Shown: positions 44,526-53,489 of the stretch, piece after piece
Layout of the letters: every line of letters starts with the position of its first letter
Position numbering within the stretch: position 1 is the first letter of the stretch
NCBI RefSeq assembly: GCF_001294535.1
Contig: NZ_LGIC01000086.1
Coordinates: 62,001 to 126,000, forward strand
Reading direction: 5' to 3'
Origin: Cypionkella psychrotolerans
GTDB taxonomy: Bacteria > Pseudomonadota > Alphaproteobacteria > Rhodobacterales > Rhodobacteraceae
DNA length: 64,000 bases
The notes under the pieces: model-generated
Told to the model about the DNA's origin: nothing
The model's input: only the letters and a program-made list of their open reading frames with translations
The model's database searches: none
Made by a program: the position numbers and the translations under genes

Positions 44526-45383
44526 ATGCAGGCGATGGAAAACGCCGCAAACGCCCCGAAAACCCCAAGCGCCATTGCTTTTATGAAGATGCATGGTGCC
44601 GGAAATGATTTTGTCATCATCGACTCGCGGGGCCGCGAGGCTGTTGTCACGGCCAAACTGGCGCAAGCCCTGGGCGACCGCCACCGCGGCACCGGCTTTG
44701 ACCAATTGGCAGAGATTCGCGATTCGCAAACCGCCGATTTCGCTTTGGATTTCTGGAACAGCGACGGCAGCCGTGCCGGGGCTTGCGGTAACGCCACCCG
44801 CTGTGTGTCCGATTACATGATGCAGGAACTCGATCGCGACGCCCTCACCCTCACCACCGAGCGCGGGCTTCTTCACGCCCTGCGCCTCTCCAATGGCCGC
44901 GTGTCCGTCAACATGGGGCAACCGCAACTGGATTGGTCCGAAATCCCGCTCTCCCACGCAGTTGATACCCTGCACCTCCCTCTCCCCGGCACCCCTGCCG
45001 CCGTCGGCATGGGCAACCCGCATTGCGTGTTCTTCGTCGCCGACGCCGAGGCGGTCAACTTGATCATCGAAGGCCCCGGCACCGAGCATCACGAACTTTT
45101 TCCCCAACGCACCAATGTCGAATTTGCCAGCGTCATCGCCCCCGACCATCTGCGGATGCGGGTGTGGGAGCGTGGCGCTGGTGTCACCCTCGCCTGCGGT
45201 TCCGGCACCTGCGCCACCGTGGTTGCCGCCCATCTGCGCGGCCTCACCGGGCGCTCGGTGACGGTAGAGGCTGACGGCGGCACCCTGCACGTCGATTGGC
45301 GCGAGGATGGCGTCTGGCTGACCGGCCCCACCGCGCATATCTTCAACGGCACGCTCACCCCCGCCTTTCTGGCCGCACTATGA
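44526..45383 (+). CDS. dapF: Diaminopimelate epimerase
   Basis: DapF converts LL- to meso-diaminopimelate for lysine and peptidoglycan. The 285-residue protein has both catalytic cysteines: Cys87 in GACGNATRC and Cys224 in ACGSGTCA. The substrate segment [17 protein letters not shown] is near the N terminus. The start may be 44526 or 44535; no clear ribosome site separates them. Its stop overlaps the mtaB ATG (ATGA). Confidence 0.96.
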   Translation: MQAMENAANAPKTPSAIAFMKMHGAGNDFVIIDSRGREAVVTAKLAQALGDRHRGTGFDQLAEIRDSQTADFALDFWNSDGSRAGACGNATRCVSDYMMQELDRDALTLTTERGLLHALRLSNGRVSVNMGQPQLDWSEIPLSHAVDTLHLPLPGTPAAVGMGNPHCVFFVADAEAVNLIIEGPGTEHHELFPQRTNVEFASVIAPDHLRMRVWERGAGVTLACGSGTCATVVAAHLRGLTGRSVTVEADGGTLHVDWREDGVWLTGPTAHIFNGTLTPAFLAAL

Positions 45384-46633
45384 ACGCCCCAATCTTCGCC
45401 ACCCTCGGCTGCCGCCTGAACGCCTATGAAACCGAGGCGATGAAAGAACTCGCCGCTGCCGCCGGGATCGAAGGCGCAGTGGTGGTCAACACCTGCGCCG
45501 TCACCGCCGAAGCCGTCCGCAAGGCCAAACAAGAAATCCGCAAACTCGCCCGCGAAAACCCCGGCGCACAGATCATCGTCACCGGATGCGCCGCACAAAC
45601 CGAGCCCGAAACCTTCGCCGCTATGGCCGAAGTCACCAAAGTCATCGGCAACACCGAGAAAATGCAGGCCGCCACTTGGGCCAGCCTGAAAGCCCCCGAC
45701 CTGATCGGCATCACCGAAAAGGTCCAAGTCGACGACATCATGTCGGTCAAGGAAACAGCAGGCCACCTGATCGACGGCTTCGGTCGCCACCGCGCCTATG
45801 TGCAGGTGCAAAACGGCTGCGACCACCGCTGCACCTTCTGCATCATCCCCTACGGGCGCGGCAATTCCCGGTCCGTCCCCGCCGGGGTCGTCATCGAACA
45901 GATCAAACGCCTCGTGGGCAATGGCTTCAACGAAGTCGTCCTGACTGGAGTTGATCTCACCTCATGGGGCGCAGACCTCCCCGCCACCCCACGCTTGGGC
46001 GATCTGGTGAGGCGTATCCTGCGCCTTGTGCCCGACCTGCCCCGCCTGCGGATCTCGTCCATCGACTCCATCGAGGCCGACGATGCCCTGATGGGGGCCA
46101 TCGCCACCGAGCCCCGCCTGATGCCCCACCTGCACCTGTCGCTTCAAGCAGGCGATGACATGATCCTGAAACGCATGAAACGCCGCCACCTGCGCGACGA
46201 CGCCATCCGCTTCTGCGAAGACGCCAAAAAACTCCGCCCCGACATGATCTTCGGCGCTGACATCATCGCAGGTTTCCCGACCGAAACCGAAGATATGTTC
46301 ACCAACTCGCTGAAACTGGTCACAGACTGCAACCTCACCTTCCTGCACGTCTTCCCCTTTAGCCCTCGCAAAGGCACCCCCGCCGCCCGCATGCCGCAAC
46401 TGCAAGGCCCTGAGATCAAATCCCGCGCCGCCCGCCTGCGCGCCGCAGGCGATCTGGCCCTATCCCGCCACCTGACCGCCCAGCTTGGCCAATCCCACCG
46501 CATCCTGCTCGAAGGCCCCCGCATGGGCCGCACCGAACAATTCACCGAAGTCGCCTTCGACACCGACCACCCCGAAGGCCAAATCCTCACCGCCACCATC
46601 CGTGGGGTGACGGGGGAGCGTTTGTTGGCCTAA
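45380..46633 (+). CDS. mtaB: tRNA t6A37 methylthiotransferase MtaB
   Basis: 417 residues. The N-terminal UPF0004 domain has its three cysteines (LGCRLN, NTCAVT, TGCAAQ). The radical-SAM triad is Cys147, Cys151, Cys154 in [12 protein letters not shown]-terminal TRAM-like segment completes the MtaB layout. It adds a methylthio group to t6A37 of tRNAs that read ANN codons. The start at 45380 overlaps dapF, which fixes it; a GTGGGTT hairpin repeat follows the stop. Confidence 0.94.
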   Translation: MNAPIFATLGCRLNAYETEAMKELAAAAGIEGAVVVNTCAVTAEAVRKAKQEIRKLARENPGAQIIVTGCAAQTEPETFAAMAEVTKVIGNTEKMQAATWASLKAPDLIGITEKVQVDDIMSVKETAGHLIDGFGRHRAYVQVQNGCDHRCTFCIIPYGRGNSRSVPAGVVIEQIKRLVGNGFNEVVLTGVDLTSWGADLPATPRLGDLVRRILRLVPDLPRLRISSIDSIEADDALMGAIATEPRLMPHLHLSLQAGDDMILKRMKRRHLRDDAIRFCEDAKKLRPDMIFGADIIAGFPTETEDMFTNSLKLVTDCNLTFLHVFPFSPRKGTPAARMPQLQGPEIKSRAARLRAAGDLALSRHLTAQLGQSHRILLEGPRMGRTEQFTEVAFDTDHPEGQILTATIRGVTGERLLA

Positions 46634-46638
46634 GCGCA

Positions 46639-46663
46639 CGGTGGGTTGAAAACCCACCCTACG
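46639..46663. repeat. GTGGGT-type hairpin repeat, copy 2
   Basis: GGTGGGTT pairs with AACCCACC around a 2-nt loop, 5 bp after the mtaB stop, and may end its transcript. It is the inverted relative of the element at 18429-18451. Confidence 0.75.
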
Positions 46664-46701
46664 CCCTTCCTGACAGCTTGCATTGCTTTACGTAGGTCGA
46701 T

Positions 46702-46735
46702 GCCTCCGGCGGGGATATTTGAGCACAGAGGATGA
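46702..46735 (-). repeat. Dispersed intergenic repeat, copy 3
   Basis: Begins GCCTCCGGCGGGGATATTT and continues with GAGCACAGAGGATGA. Its first 12 bases pair with 46779-46790 of the next copy, making an inverted pair. Confidence 0.75.
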
Positions 46736-46760
46736 CCAAGAGCGGAGCCTCTCACGATTT

Positions 46761-46796
46761 CACATTGGCCTAAGTACTCCCGCCGGAGGCTTCCCC
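46761..46796 (+). repeat. Dispersed intergenic repeat, copy 4
   Basis: TTGGCCTAAGTACTCCCGCC then GGAGGC; opposite orientation to copy 3, 25 bp away. Together they fill most of the 267-bp gap between mtaB and the next gene. Confidence 0.75.
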
Positions 46797-46881
46797 AACC
46801 GCCGCAAACGCAGCGCCAAAAGGTAAACGCAAGGTAAACAACCCCCATATAACCCTTTGATTTCATATAAACATACCCTCC

Positions 46882-46895
46882 GTCCACGTGTGGAC
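46882..46895. repeat. Palindrome, second copy, after FAD oxidoreductase stop
   Basis: GTCCACGTGTGGAC and the following ACCC repeat the element at 14051-14070, with the same 5-base spacing between GTGGAC and the stop codon. It differs at the centre (GTG for GCG), so only the outer bases are perfectly symmetric. Confidence 0.65.
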
Positions 46896-46900
46896 ACCCT

Positions 46901-47926
46901 TCAAACCCGAAACCCGTCCGGGATCATATCTCGCCCCTCCAACACCAAATCCACCATTACCTCGGCCACTTTCGGCGCCATCCCGAAGCCAATCTTAAAC
47001 CCCCCATTGGCCACAAAATGCCCCGCCCGCCCCGGCCAAGCCCCCAACAACGGGGCGCGAGACTTGGCCCGAGGCCGCACCCCGGCCCATCTCTCCACCA
47101 CCTCCGCTCCCGCCAGCACCGGCAAAGCCGCCACCGCCCGCGCGTGCAACGCCTCCACCTGATGATCCAAGCCCAAATCCGTCCAGACCGTCTCAGACGT
47201 AGACCCCACTGCCACCGTCCCGTCGACATGCGGCACCACATGCAGCCCATCCACAAACAGTTGCGGCAACCCCTCGCCCGGATAGCGCAGCGAAATCGCC
47301 TGCCCCTTCACCCCACCGCCAACCACCCGCCCCAAATCCAAACCCAGCGCCTCTAGCCCCGCCACCCCCGTCGCCCAAACCACCGGCCCCACCTCCTCGG
47401 CCTCACCCACGACAACCTCGCCCCCCGCACCTACAATCGCCGCCACCAAAGCCGCACAGCCCATCCGAGGATGCAGCCGCGCGCTCAAGTTATCCTCCAC
47501 CAGCCACCCCGACGGGCTCCACGGTTCCCACGCGGCCCCGGTCGCAGTCACAACCCGCCAAACCGCCTCGCCCCGCCACAGCCCTTCCGCTGACACACCC
47601 CGCGCCCGCGCCAATTCCACTGCAGCCGAATCCGCCAAAGGCTGCAACCGCCCAACCCTTCCATAGCCCGACACCAACCCCGACGCCGCTTCCACCCCGG
47701 CCCACCAGCCCGCAGCCATCAGCAAACTGTCCAACTGAAACGCCTTCTTCACATTCCAGCTTTCCGGCACATGCGGGCTCAACGCCCCAACCACCCCGCC
47801 CGAGGACCCCGCCCCCACCGCAACCGCCTCAATCACCCGCACCTTCGCGCCCCGACGCGTAGCTTCCCATGCCACCGACAGGCCAAAGATTCCCGCCCCC
47901 CGCACCGTCAGATCAACCCTTGCCAT
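46901..47926 (-). CDS. FAD-dependent oxidoreductase (probable MnmC C-terminal half)
   Basis: 341 residues of the DAO/glycine oxidase fold. The FAD site is VRGAGIFGLSVAWEATRRG, followed by VRVIEAVAVGAGSSGGVVGALSPHVPE. It stands 40 bp from, and divergent to, mnmD. In gamma-proteobacteria both activities are fused in MnmC, so this protein is a good candidate for the oxidase that converts cmnm5(s2)U34 to nm5(s2)U34. Start 47926 puts the conserved domain at the N terminus; a longer frame to 48103 overlaps mnmD and is rejected. Confidence 0.83.
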   Translation of the reverse strand: MARVDLTVRGAGIFGLSVAWEATRRGAKVRVIEAVAVGAGSSGGVVGALSPHVPESWNVKKAFQLDSLLMAAGWWAGVEAASGLVSGYGRVGRLQPLADSAAVELARARGVSAEGLWRGEAVWRVVTATGAAWEPWSPSGWLVEDNLSARLHPRMGCAALVAAIVGAGGEVVVGEAEEVGPVVWATGVAGLEALGLDLGRVVGGGVKGQAISLRYPGEGLPQLFVDGLHVVPHVDGTVAVGSTSETVWTDLGLDHQVEALHARAVAALPVLAGAEVVERWAGVRPRAKSRAPLLGAWPGRAGHFVANGGFKIGFGMAPKVAEVMVDLVLEGRDMIPDGFRV

Positions 47927-47966
47927 TCTGTCCCGCCTTGCCCATGGTCCGCCCGACCAAGGGCAT

Positions 47967-48632
47967 ATGACAATGACCACCTCCTCACAATCGGCCCTAA
48001 GCTGGCAAGACGGCGTGATCCCTGTCTCGACCCGCTTCGATGACCCGTATTTCTCCAAAAACGATGGCCTGTCCGAAACTCGCCACGTCTTTCTGAGCGG
48101 CAACGACCTGCCCGCACGCCTAATCCCTGGCTTTCACGTAGCCGAACTCGGCTTTGGCACCGGGCTGAACCTGCTGGCCCTGTCGCTGATCACCGAAACC
48201 CCCACCCGCTTCACCAGCTTTGAGGCCTTTCCGCTGCCCGCCGCCGACATTGCCCGCGCGCTGGATCACTTCCCGCAAGCCCGCGCCGTGGCTGACCCAT
48301 TTCTGGCGGCATGGAGCCAAGGCCAAACCAAATTCCAGCTCGGCCCCATCGCCGTCGAAATCATACTGGGTGACGCCCGCGACACCCTCACGGCATGGCC
48401 CCACAAAGCCGACGCATGGTTCCTCGACGGCTTTTCACCCGCAAAAAACCCCGAACTCTGGTCGCCCGAAATCCTGACCGAAGTCGCCCGCCACACCACA
48501 CCCAATGGCAGCTTCGCCACCTACACCGCCGCCGGCCATGTCCGCCGCGCGTTGCAAGACGCGGGCTTTGAAGTCACCCGCCGCCCCGGCCACGGCCGCA
48601 AAAAACACATGTCCGCAGGAACCCTTGCATGA
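47967..48632 (+). CDS. mnmD: tRNA 5-methylaminomethyl-2-thiouridine methyltransferase MnmD
   Basis: 221 residues. The N-terminal SQSALSWQDGVIPVSTRFDDPYFS, the SAM site VAELGFGTGLNLLAL, and DAWFLDGFSPAKNPELW identify the MnmD family (stand-alone form of the MnmC methyltransferase). It makes mnm5(s2)U34 in tRNAs for split codon boxes. Its start may be 47967 or 47973. The stop overlaps the next EamA gene (ATGA). Confidence 0.92.
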   Translation: MTMTTSSQSALSWQDGVIPVSTRFDDPYFSKNDGLSETRHVFLSGNDLPARLIPGFHVAELGFGTGLNLLALSLITETPTRFTSFEAFPLPAADIARALDHFPQARAVADPFLAAWSQGQTKFQLGPIAVEIILGDARDTLTAWPHKADAWFLDGFSPAKNPELWSPEILTEVARHTTPNGSFATYTAAGHVRRALQDAGFEVTRRPGHGRKKHMSAGTLA

Positions 48633-49498
48633 ACAACCGCAAAGGCATCCTGTTGATGATCGCCGCCATCGCGGCCTTCGCGGTGCAAGACGCTTTATCC
48701 CGCCTGCTCGCTGGCAACTACAACACGCTGATGGTGGTGATGATCCGCTATTGGGTGTTTGCAGCTTTCGTGATCACCCTTGCGCTGCGCCGCCCCGAGG
48801 GCATCCGCGTCGCGTTGCGCTCTCGCCGCCCCATAGCCCAAGCCCTGCGCGCCACCCTGCTGGTGGTGGAAATCTGCGTCATGGTCTATGCCTATACCCT
48901 GATCGGCCTGATCAACGCCCATGCGGTATTCGCCGTCTGCCCGCTGATCGTCGTCGCGCTCTCCGGCCCGATCTTGGGCGAACGCCTCACCTGGCAACGC
49001 TGGGCCACCGTCGGCGTTGGCCTGATCGGCGTGCTGATCATCCTGCGCCCCGGCCAAGGCGTGTTCAGCTGGGCCGCCCTGCTGCCGCTGATCACCGCGC
49101 TGTTCTTCGCCGCCTACAGCGTGCTGACCCGCCTCACCGCGCGAGACGAGGCGTTTTTCCCCAGCTTTTTCTGGCCCGCCTTTTTGGGGGCCATCATGAT
49201 GACCGTCCTCGGCCTGCCGCAATGGCAACCGATCCAACCGCAAGACTGGCCGATCTTCGCCACCTATGCCACCATCTCAATTCTGTCGAACTGGCTGTTG
49301 CAAAAAACCTATGAGGTGGCCGAGGCCTCTGCCGTCCAGCCCTTCGCCTATCTGCATTTCGTGTTCATCGCGATCTTGGGGCTGACCTTCTTTGACGAGG
49401 AACTTGCGCTTCCCGTTATCCTCGGTGCCGCCCTGATCATCGCCGCCGGAATTTATTCGCTGTGGCAAACCCGCGCTGCCCCCAAGGTATCCCCATGA
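48629..49498 (+). CDS. EamA (DMT) family transporter, tandem copy A
   Basis: 289 residues with ten helices in two EamA repeats. The segments AFAVQDALSRLLAGNYNTLMVVMIRYWVFA and GVLIILRPG recur almost unchanged in the next gene, so the two arose by duplication. Overlaps mnmD and copy B by 4 bp each. Substrate unknown; the pair might form a heterodimeric exporter, as seen for some small DMT proteins, but full-length EamA proteins usually act alone. Confidence 0.9.
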   Translation: MNNRKGILLMIAAIAAFAVQDALSRLLAGNYNTLMVVMIRYWVFAAFVITLALRRPEGIRVALRSRRPIAQALRATLLVVEICVMVYAYTLIGLINAHAVFAVCPLIVVALSGPILGERLTWQRWATVGVGLIGVLIILRPGQGVFSWAALLPLITALFFAAYSVLTRLTARDEAFFPSFFWPAFLGAIMMTVLGLPQWQPIQPQDWPIFATYATISILSNWLLQKTYEVAEASAVQPFAYLHFVFIAILGLTFFDEELALPVILGAALIIAAGIYSLWQTRAAPKVSP

Positions 49499-50382
49499 AA
49501 ACCGAACAAAACCTGAAACTCGGCATCTGGCTGATGGTCGCCAGCACCGTGGTGTTCGCGCTGCAAGACGGCATCTCGCGGCACTTGGGCGGCAATTATA
49601 ATGTCTACATGGTGGTGATGATCCGGTTCTGGGTGTTCGCCGCTTTCGTGATCACCCTCGCCGCCCGCAGCCTCGGCGGCATCCGCGCCGCCACCCGCAC
49701 CCGCTTTCCCGCCCAGCAAATCACCCGAGGCGTGATCTTGGTGGCCGAGGTCTGCGCCATGGTCTTCGCCTTCATCAATCTGGGCCTGATCCAAAGCCAC
49801 GCGGTCTTCGCCTGCTATCCCTTGCTGGTCGCCGCCCTTTCCGGCCCGGTGCTGGGCGAGAAAGTCGGCTGGCGGCGCTGGACCGCCATCGCCATCGGCT
49901 TTGTCGGCGTGCTGATCATCCTAGAGCCGGGCTTTGCTGTGTTCTCGCCTTGGGCGCTGATCCCTTTCATCAGCGCCTTCATGTTCGCGCTTTACGGGTT
50001 GCTCACCCGCTTTGTCGCCCGCAAAGATCCGGCCTCGGTGTCATTCTTCTGGACAGGCGTGATCGGAGCCTCCGCCATGACCCCGATTGGCCTGTGGCAT
50101 TGGCAACCGATGCTGCCCACAGATTGGCTCTGGATGGGCGCTCTGTGCTGCACCGCGATCATCGGCCACTGGCTGCTGATCAAAGCCTATGCGGTGGCCG
50201 AGGCCTCCGCCGTCCAACCCTTCGCCTATCTGCAACTGATGTTCATCGCTTTGCTCGGCGTGTTCCTGTTCGGGGAAACCCTGCGCCCCAACGTCGCCAT
50301 CGGAGCCTGCGTCGTCGTCGCCGCCGGCCTGTTCACCCTCTGGCGCCAACGCGTGAAACACCAAGAACCTCCGCAAGTCTGA
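49495..50382 (+). CDS. EamA (DMT) family transporter, tandem copy B
   Basis: 295 residues, paralogous to the gene just upstream along its whole length (VFALQDGISRHLGGNYNVYMVVMIRFWVFAAFVITLAA; AEASAVQPFAYL near the C terminus). Start at 49495 within the ATGA overlap; the longer frame from 49462 is rejected. Last gene of the mnmD-EamA-EamA operon. Confidence 0.9.
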   Translation: MKTEQNLKLGIWLMVASTVVFALQDGISRHLGGNYNVYMVVMIRFWVFAAFVITLAARSLGGIRAATRTRFPAQQITRGVILVAEVCAMVFAFINLGLIQSHAVFACYPLLVAALSGPVLGEKVGWRRWTAIAIGFVGVLIILEPGFAVFSPWALIPFISAFMFALYGLLTRFVARKDPASVSFFWTGVIGASAMTPIGLWHWQPMLPTDWLWMGALCCTAIIGHWLLIKAYAVAEASAVQPFAYLQLMFIALLGVFLFGETLRPNVAIGACVVVAAGLFTLWRQRVKHQEPPQV

Positions 50383-50409
50383 AGCCCCCGCGTCCCCACA
50401 ACAACGCCA

Positions 50410-50423
50410 CCCCGGATCCGGGG
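50410..50423. repeat. 14-bp palindrome CCCCGGATCCGGGG
   Basis: Perfect palindrome 27 bp after the EamA copy B stop. It may help terminate the operon or be a dispersed repeat. Confidence 0.5.
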
Positions 50424-50444
50424 CCTCAACCCTCGCGCAACACA

Positions 50445-50574
50445 GGGCCGCGCCCGACCTCGGGACGGCGCACCAACGCCAGTTCTAGGCACTTTATGCC
50501 TCAACCCCTCCCCCAGAACTTCTGCTGGTGCCCTTGGCAATCGCGCCCTCCCGGCGGGAGGTCGGGCGCGGCCC
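50445..50574. repeat. 130-bp element with perfect 17-bp inverted ends
   Basis: GGGCCGCGCCCGACCTC (50445-50461) is the exact reverse complement of 50558-50574, 96 nt away. The enclosed DNA has no reading frame of note. It lies in a 314-bp gap without a gene and resembles a small non-coding repeat or a structured RNA. Confidence 0.65.
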
Positions 50575-50696
50575 GGCGGGCTTCGCCCTTGATTCCGGGC
50601 AAGAGGTGCGCATGTTATGCGTCCAGTATGTATATATGGAGGAGCGACGGCTAATCGGATGAAGGAGCCATTCGGCTCAATCATCTAAGAACTAAA

Positions 50697-51161
50697 TTAG
50701 CGCTTACGATATATGCTCAGCGCAACAAGGATCGCTGAGGTTGGCGCTATCCATAGCAGCGGGCGAACCAAAATCCGCCACTCATTCTCGGCCGCGTATC
50801 CGCTACGGCCAAAGAAAAACATGACAGGAAGAACAGCAGCCGCACCCAAAACACCTGCTGCAATCGCGGTGCGTGCAGGCAAAGGAAGGCGGACCACTCC
50901 ACCAGCAATCCACCCCACAACCCAGCCGATCAGCATACACGGCACAATGAGAGGACTAAACAGAACCGCAAATCCCAGCATTGCAGCTAACCCAGCAGGG
51001 AAACGGCTCAACGCCTCAGCAAACGGTCGATCAGCGCCTGACATCCAAGCCGAGTAGACAACTGCGGCGGCGAGGACGGTGCAAAGGCAGAGCGCTACAA
51101 GTTTGCCATCTAAGCCAAACGACCTTGCGAGGCTGCTCATTTGGCGTGATCCGTCACTCAT
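50697..51161 (-). CDS. Orphan membrane protein, unknown function
   Basis: About 154 residues with four hydrophobic segments (LVALCLCTVLAAAVVYSAW; AAMLGFAVLFSPLIVPCMLIGWVVGWI; TAIAAGVLGAAAVLPVMFFF; PLLWIAPTSAILVALSIY) and a basic end. A GGGGAACGT precedes the ATG at 51161; a longer frame to 51188 exists. Its codon use is less GC-biased than that of the neighbours and it stands between non-coding stretches, so recent acquisition or loose constraint is possible. No family recognised. Confidence 0.6.
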   Translation of the reverse strand: MSDGSRQMSSLARSFGLDGKLVALCLCTVLAAAVVYSAWMSGADRPFAEALSRFPAGLAAMLGFAVLFSPLIVPCMLIGWVVGWIAGGVVRLPLPARTAIAAGVLGAAAVLPVMFFFGRSGYAAENEWRILVRPLLWIAPTSAILVALSIYRKR

Positions 51162-51380
51162 ACGTTCCCCAACCCTAGTTGAAGACACGCTTTAAGTGAT
51201 CAATTTGGCATAACCATGGCAGGCCTCGGCTCCAAACAGACCTCCAACCAAATTCACTCCGACTGGCGTCACCGACCATTTGGCCCCTTCCCATACCAAA
51301 AATGACCGCTTTCCGGGTCATTACCCTTTCGTAAATCTGCCAATGAACAAAGCATTCTCAACCACTTGCAACCGCAACCC

Positions 51381-53333
51381 TCACCGCCCCGTCAATTCCG
51401 CAGAAATCCGCACCGGCCCCGCCACGCCTTTCAGTTTGGCGCGGTAGATCACCACCCCCTCCGCCACCCGCATCACATAGGTGCGGGTTTCCGAGAATGG
51501 GATCATCTCAACCCAATCCACCACATCAACGCTATCCTTGCGCGGGTCGCCAAACTGCTCAATCCATTTGGCTGGCCGCCCCGGCCCGGCATTATAGCCC
51601 GAGGCGATCAGCGCAATTGCGGGCCCGAATTTCTCAATCATATGGCTCAGATAGATCGACCCCATCCGCACATTGAACGGCGGATCGGAAATCAACCGCC
51701 CCGCGCTGGAAGTCTCGCCCAACCCCTTCGCCACATGCTCGGCGGTCGCTGGCATCACCTGCATCAACCCACGCGCCCCGGCTTTACTCTGCGCCGCGGG
51801 GTCAAATTCACTCTCCCGCCGCGAAATCGACAGGGCCAAAGCCCGGCTGACCGCAAGCCCATCCGGCACCATCGCAGGCACCGGATAATAGGCACGCGGC
51901 AAGATCACCCCCCGCTCTGCCGCCTGCTTGGCCACCAGCAAAGCGATATGCGGCTCATTCATCCGCAGCCCTAAATCTGCAAGCTGTTCCAATCCCTTAG
52001 CATCCAAGCCTTCCGCCACTTGCAGGAAAAACCGCTTCGCCAAAGTCCGGTCGCCAGCCTCCACCAACGCCATCCCCGCCGCCAGAACCGAACTTCCCGC
52101 AAACCCCGCATTGCGCCACGCGGGCGTAGGTTCCCCCACATTCACCAAGGCTGGATCAAGCGGCAGCCCGATCTTCTCGCTGGCCAGCATCCCATAATAC
52201 GCCGTCTGATTGCGCGCCGCCCGCGCATAGGCCGCATCCGCCCCCGCCTTGTCGCCCTTGGCCTCCAGCGCCCGACCCATCCAATATTCGGCCCGCGCGA
52301 CGGAAATCGGAGTCGCCACCGCTTCCTTCAAATGCTTGAAATGCTTGATCGCCACATCCGGCTCGCCCAATTTGCGCAAAGCGATAAACCCGGCCAGAAA
52401 CTCCAGATCGACATAGTCATTGCCCTTGGTCATCTGATGGTTCGCCGCGACCCGGAACGCCAGCTTCGGCTCGCCCTGCCGCAGTAAAACCCGCGCCAAA
52501 TCCGCCCGCCGCTTGCCCCAAGCCTCGGGGTCGCCCAGGCTGGCCACCGACTTGCTGCGCTCAAGGATCAGCGTCGCTGCATCATCATAGCGATCCGCCC
52601 GCATCCGGTAGGTGAAGCGCTCATAGGCCAGCCCCGGATCGCCCAGCAGGGATTTCGGCACCGCGTCGACCAAATCCACCGCCGCCGCACTATCCGCCCG
52701 CAAAGCCATCCGCGCCATCGCCAAGGTCCGCCAATCCTTGGAGACCCGAGGCAGCATCCGCTCGGCTTCGGCTTTACGCCCACCCTCCCACAGGATCCGA
52801 TCCAGCCGCACCTCATGCGCCACCGACAGCGGCGCACCCATGATGCCCAGCATCGCCGTCTCATCCGCAGCTTCAAACTTCAGCGTCGTCCAAGCCCGAA
52901 ACGCCTCTGCCTCGGCATCGCCCGAGCGTCCCAACGCCACCAAGGCCGTGACCAAAGCCACCGCCCCCGCCCCGGTCTTCGGCCCCCCCGCCGCAAAATA
53001 CGCCACCACCCGCGCTGGGTCGGTCGAGCGCGCCACCGCGACCTCACCCTTTTCACGCAGCAGGGCCAGCCCCGGCCAATCCGGGCGGCGCGCGATAAAG
53101 CCCTCGTAATCACCCAAGCGGCCCTGACCGTCGCGCAGCCATTGCCACAAGATCACATCGCCGCCGATGGCCCCCGCCCCCTGCGCCGCCGTCAACGCCG
53201 CAGGCCAATCGCGGGCCTCCGCCGCTTTCAATGCGGTTGAGAACGACGCGGCCTGATCGGCCCGCGCCATAGGAGACATCACCAGTGAAATGCCGAGTAT
53301 GACCGCTTTTGCGATCTTGCTTATTCTGCTCAT
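51381..53333 (-). CDS. Soluble lytic murein transglycosylase (Slt70-like)
   Basis: 650 residues with a signal peptide (1-26). About 400 residues of helical, TPR-like repeats form the doughnut domain. The C-terminal SLT domain has the catalytic glutamate in SISRRESEFDP, then AGARGLMQVMPATAEHVA and IALIASGYNAGPGRPAKWIEQFG. It cleaves glycan strands to 1,6-anhydro-muropeptides in the periplasm. The start at 53333 gives the signal peptide; the frame is open to 53822 across dapA. Divergent from dapA. Confidence 0.94.
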   Translation of the reverse strand: MSRISKIAKAVILGISLVMSPMARADQAASFSTALKAAEARDWPAALTAAQGAGAIGGDVILWQWLRDGQGRLGDYEGFIARRPDWPGLALLREKGEVAVARSTDPARVVAYFAAGGPKTGAGAVALVTALVALGRSGDAEAEAFRAWTTLKFEAADETAMLGIMGAPLSVAHEVRLDRILWEGGRKAEAERMLPRVSKDWRTLAMARMALRADSAAAVDLVDAVPKSLLGDPGLAYERFTYRMRADRYDDAATLILERSKSVASLGDPEAWGKRRADLARVLLRQGEPKLAFRVAANHQMTKGNDYVDLEFLAGFIALRKLGEPDVAIKHFKHLKEAVATPISVARAEYWMGRALEAKGDKAGADAAYARAARNQTAYYGMLASEKIGLPLDPALVNVGEPTPAWRNAGFAGSSVLAAGMALVEAGDRTLAKRFFLQVAEGLDAKGLEQLADLGLRMNEPHIALLVAKQAAERGVILPRAYYPVPAMVPDGLAVSRALALSISRRESEFDPAAQSKAGARGLMQVMPATAEHVAKGLGETSSAGRLISDPPFNVRMGSIYLSHMIEKFGPAIALIASGYNAGPGRPAKWIEQFGDPRKDSVDVVDWVEMIPFSETRTYVMRVAEGVVIYRAKLKGVAGPVRISAELTGR

Positions 53334-53489
53334 CCCCGGATTCTGCCCTACCCCCCGGTTTCCCACAACCCAAAACCCCGTGAACCCGGCAATTCGCCGC
53401 CCATACTTGGCAAAACGCCGATCCCCGGTTAGGTAGGCAGCGCTGACATCACGGCGATTCCAGATCGCCCCACAGAGGAGACGCGCACC

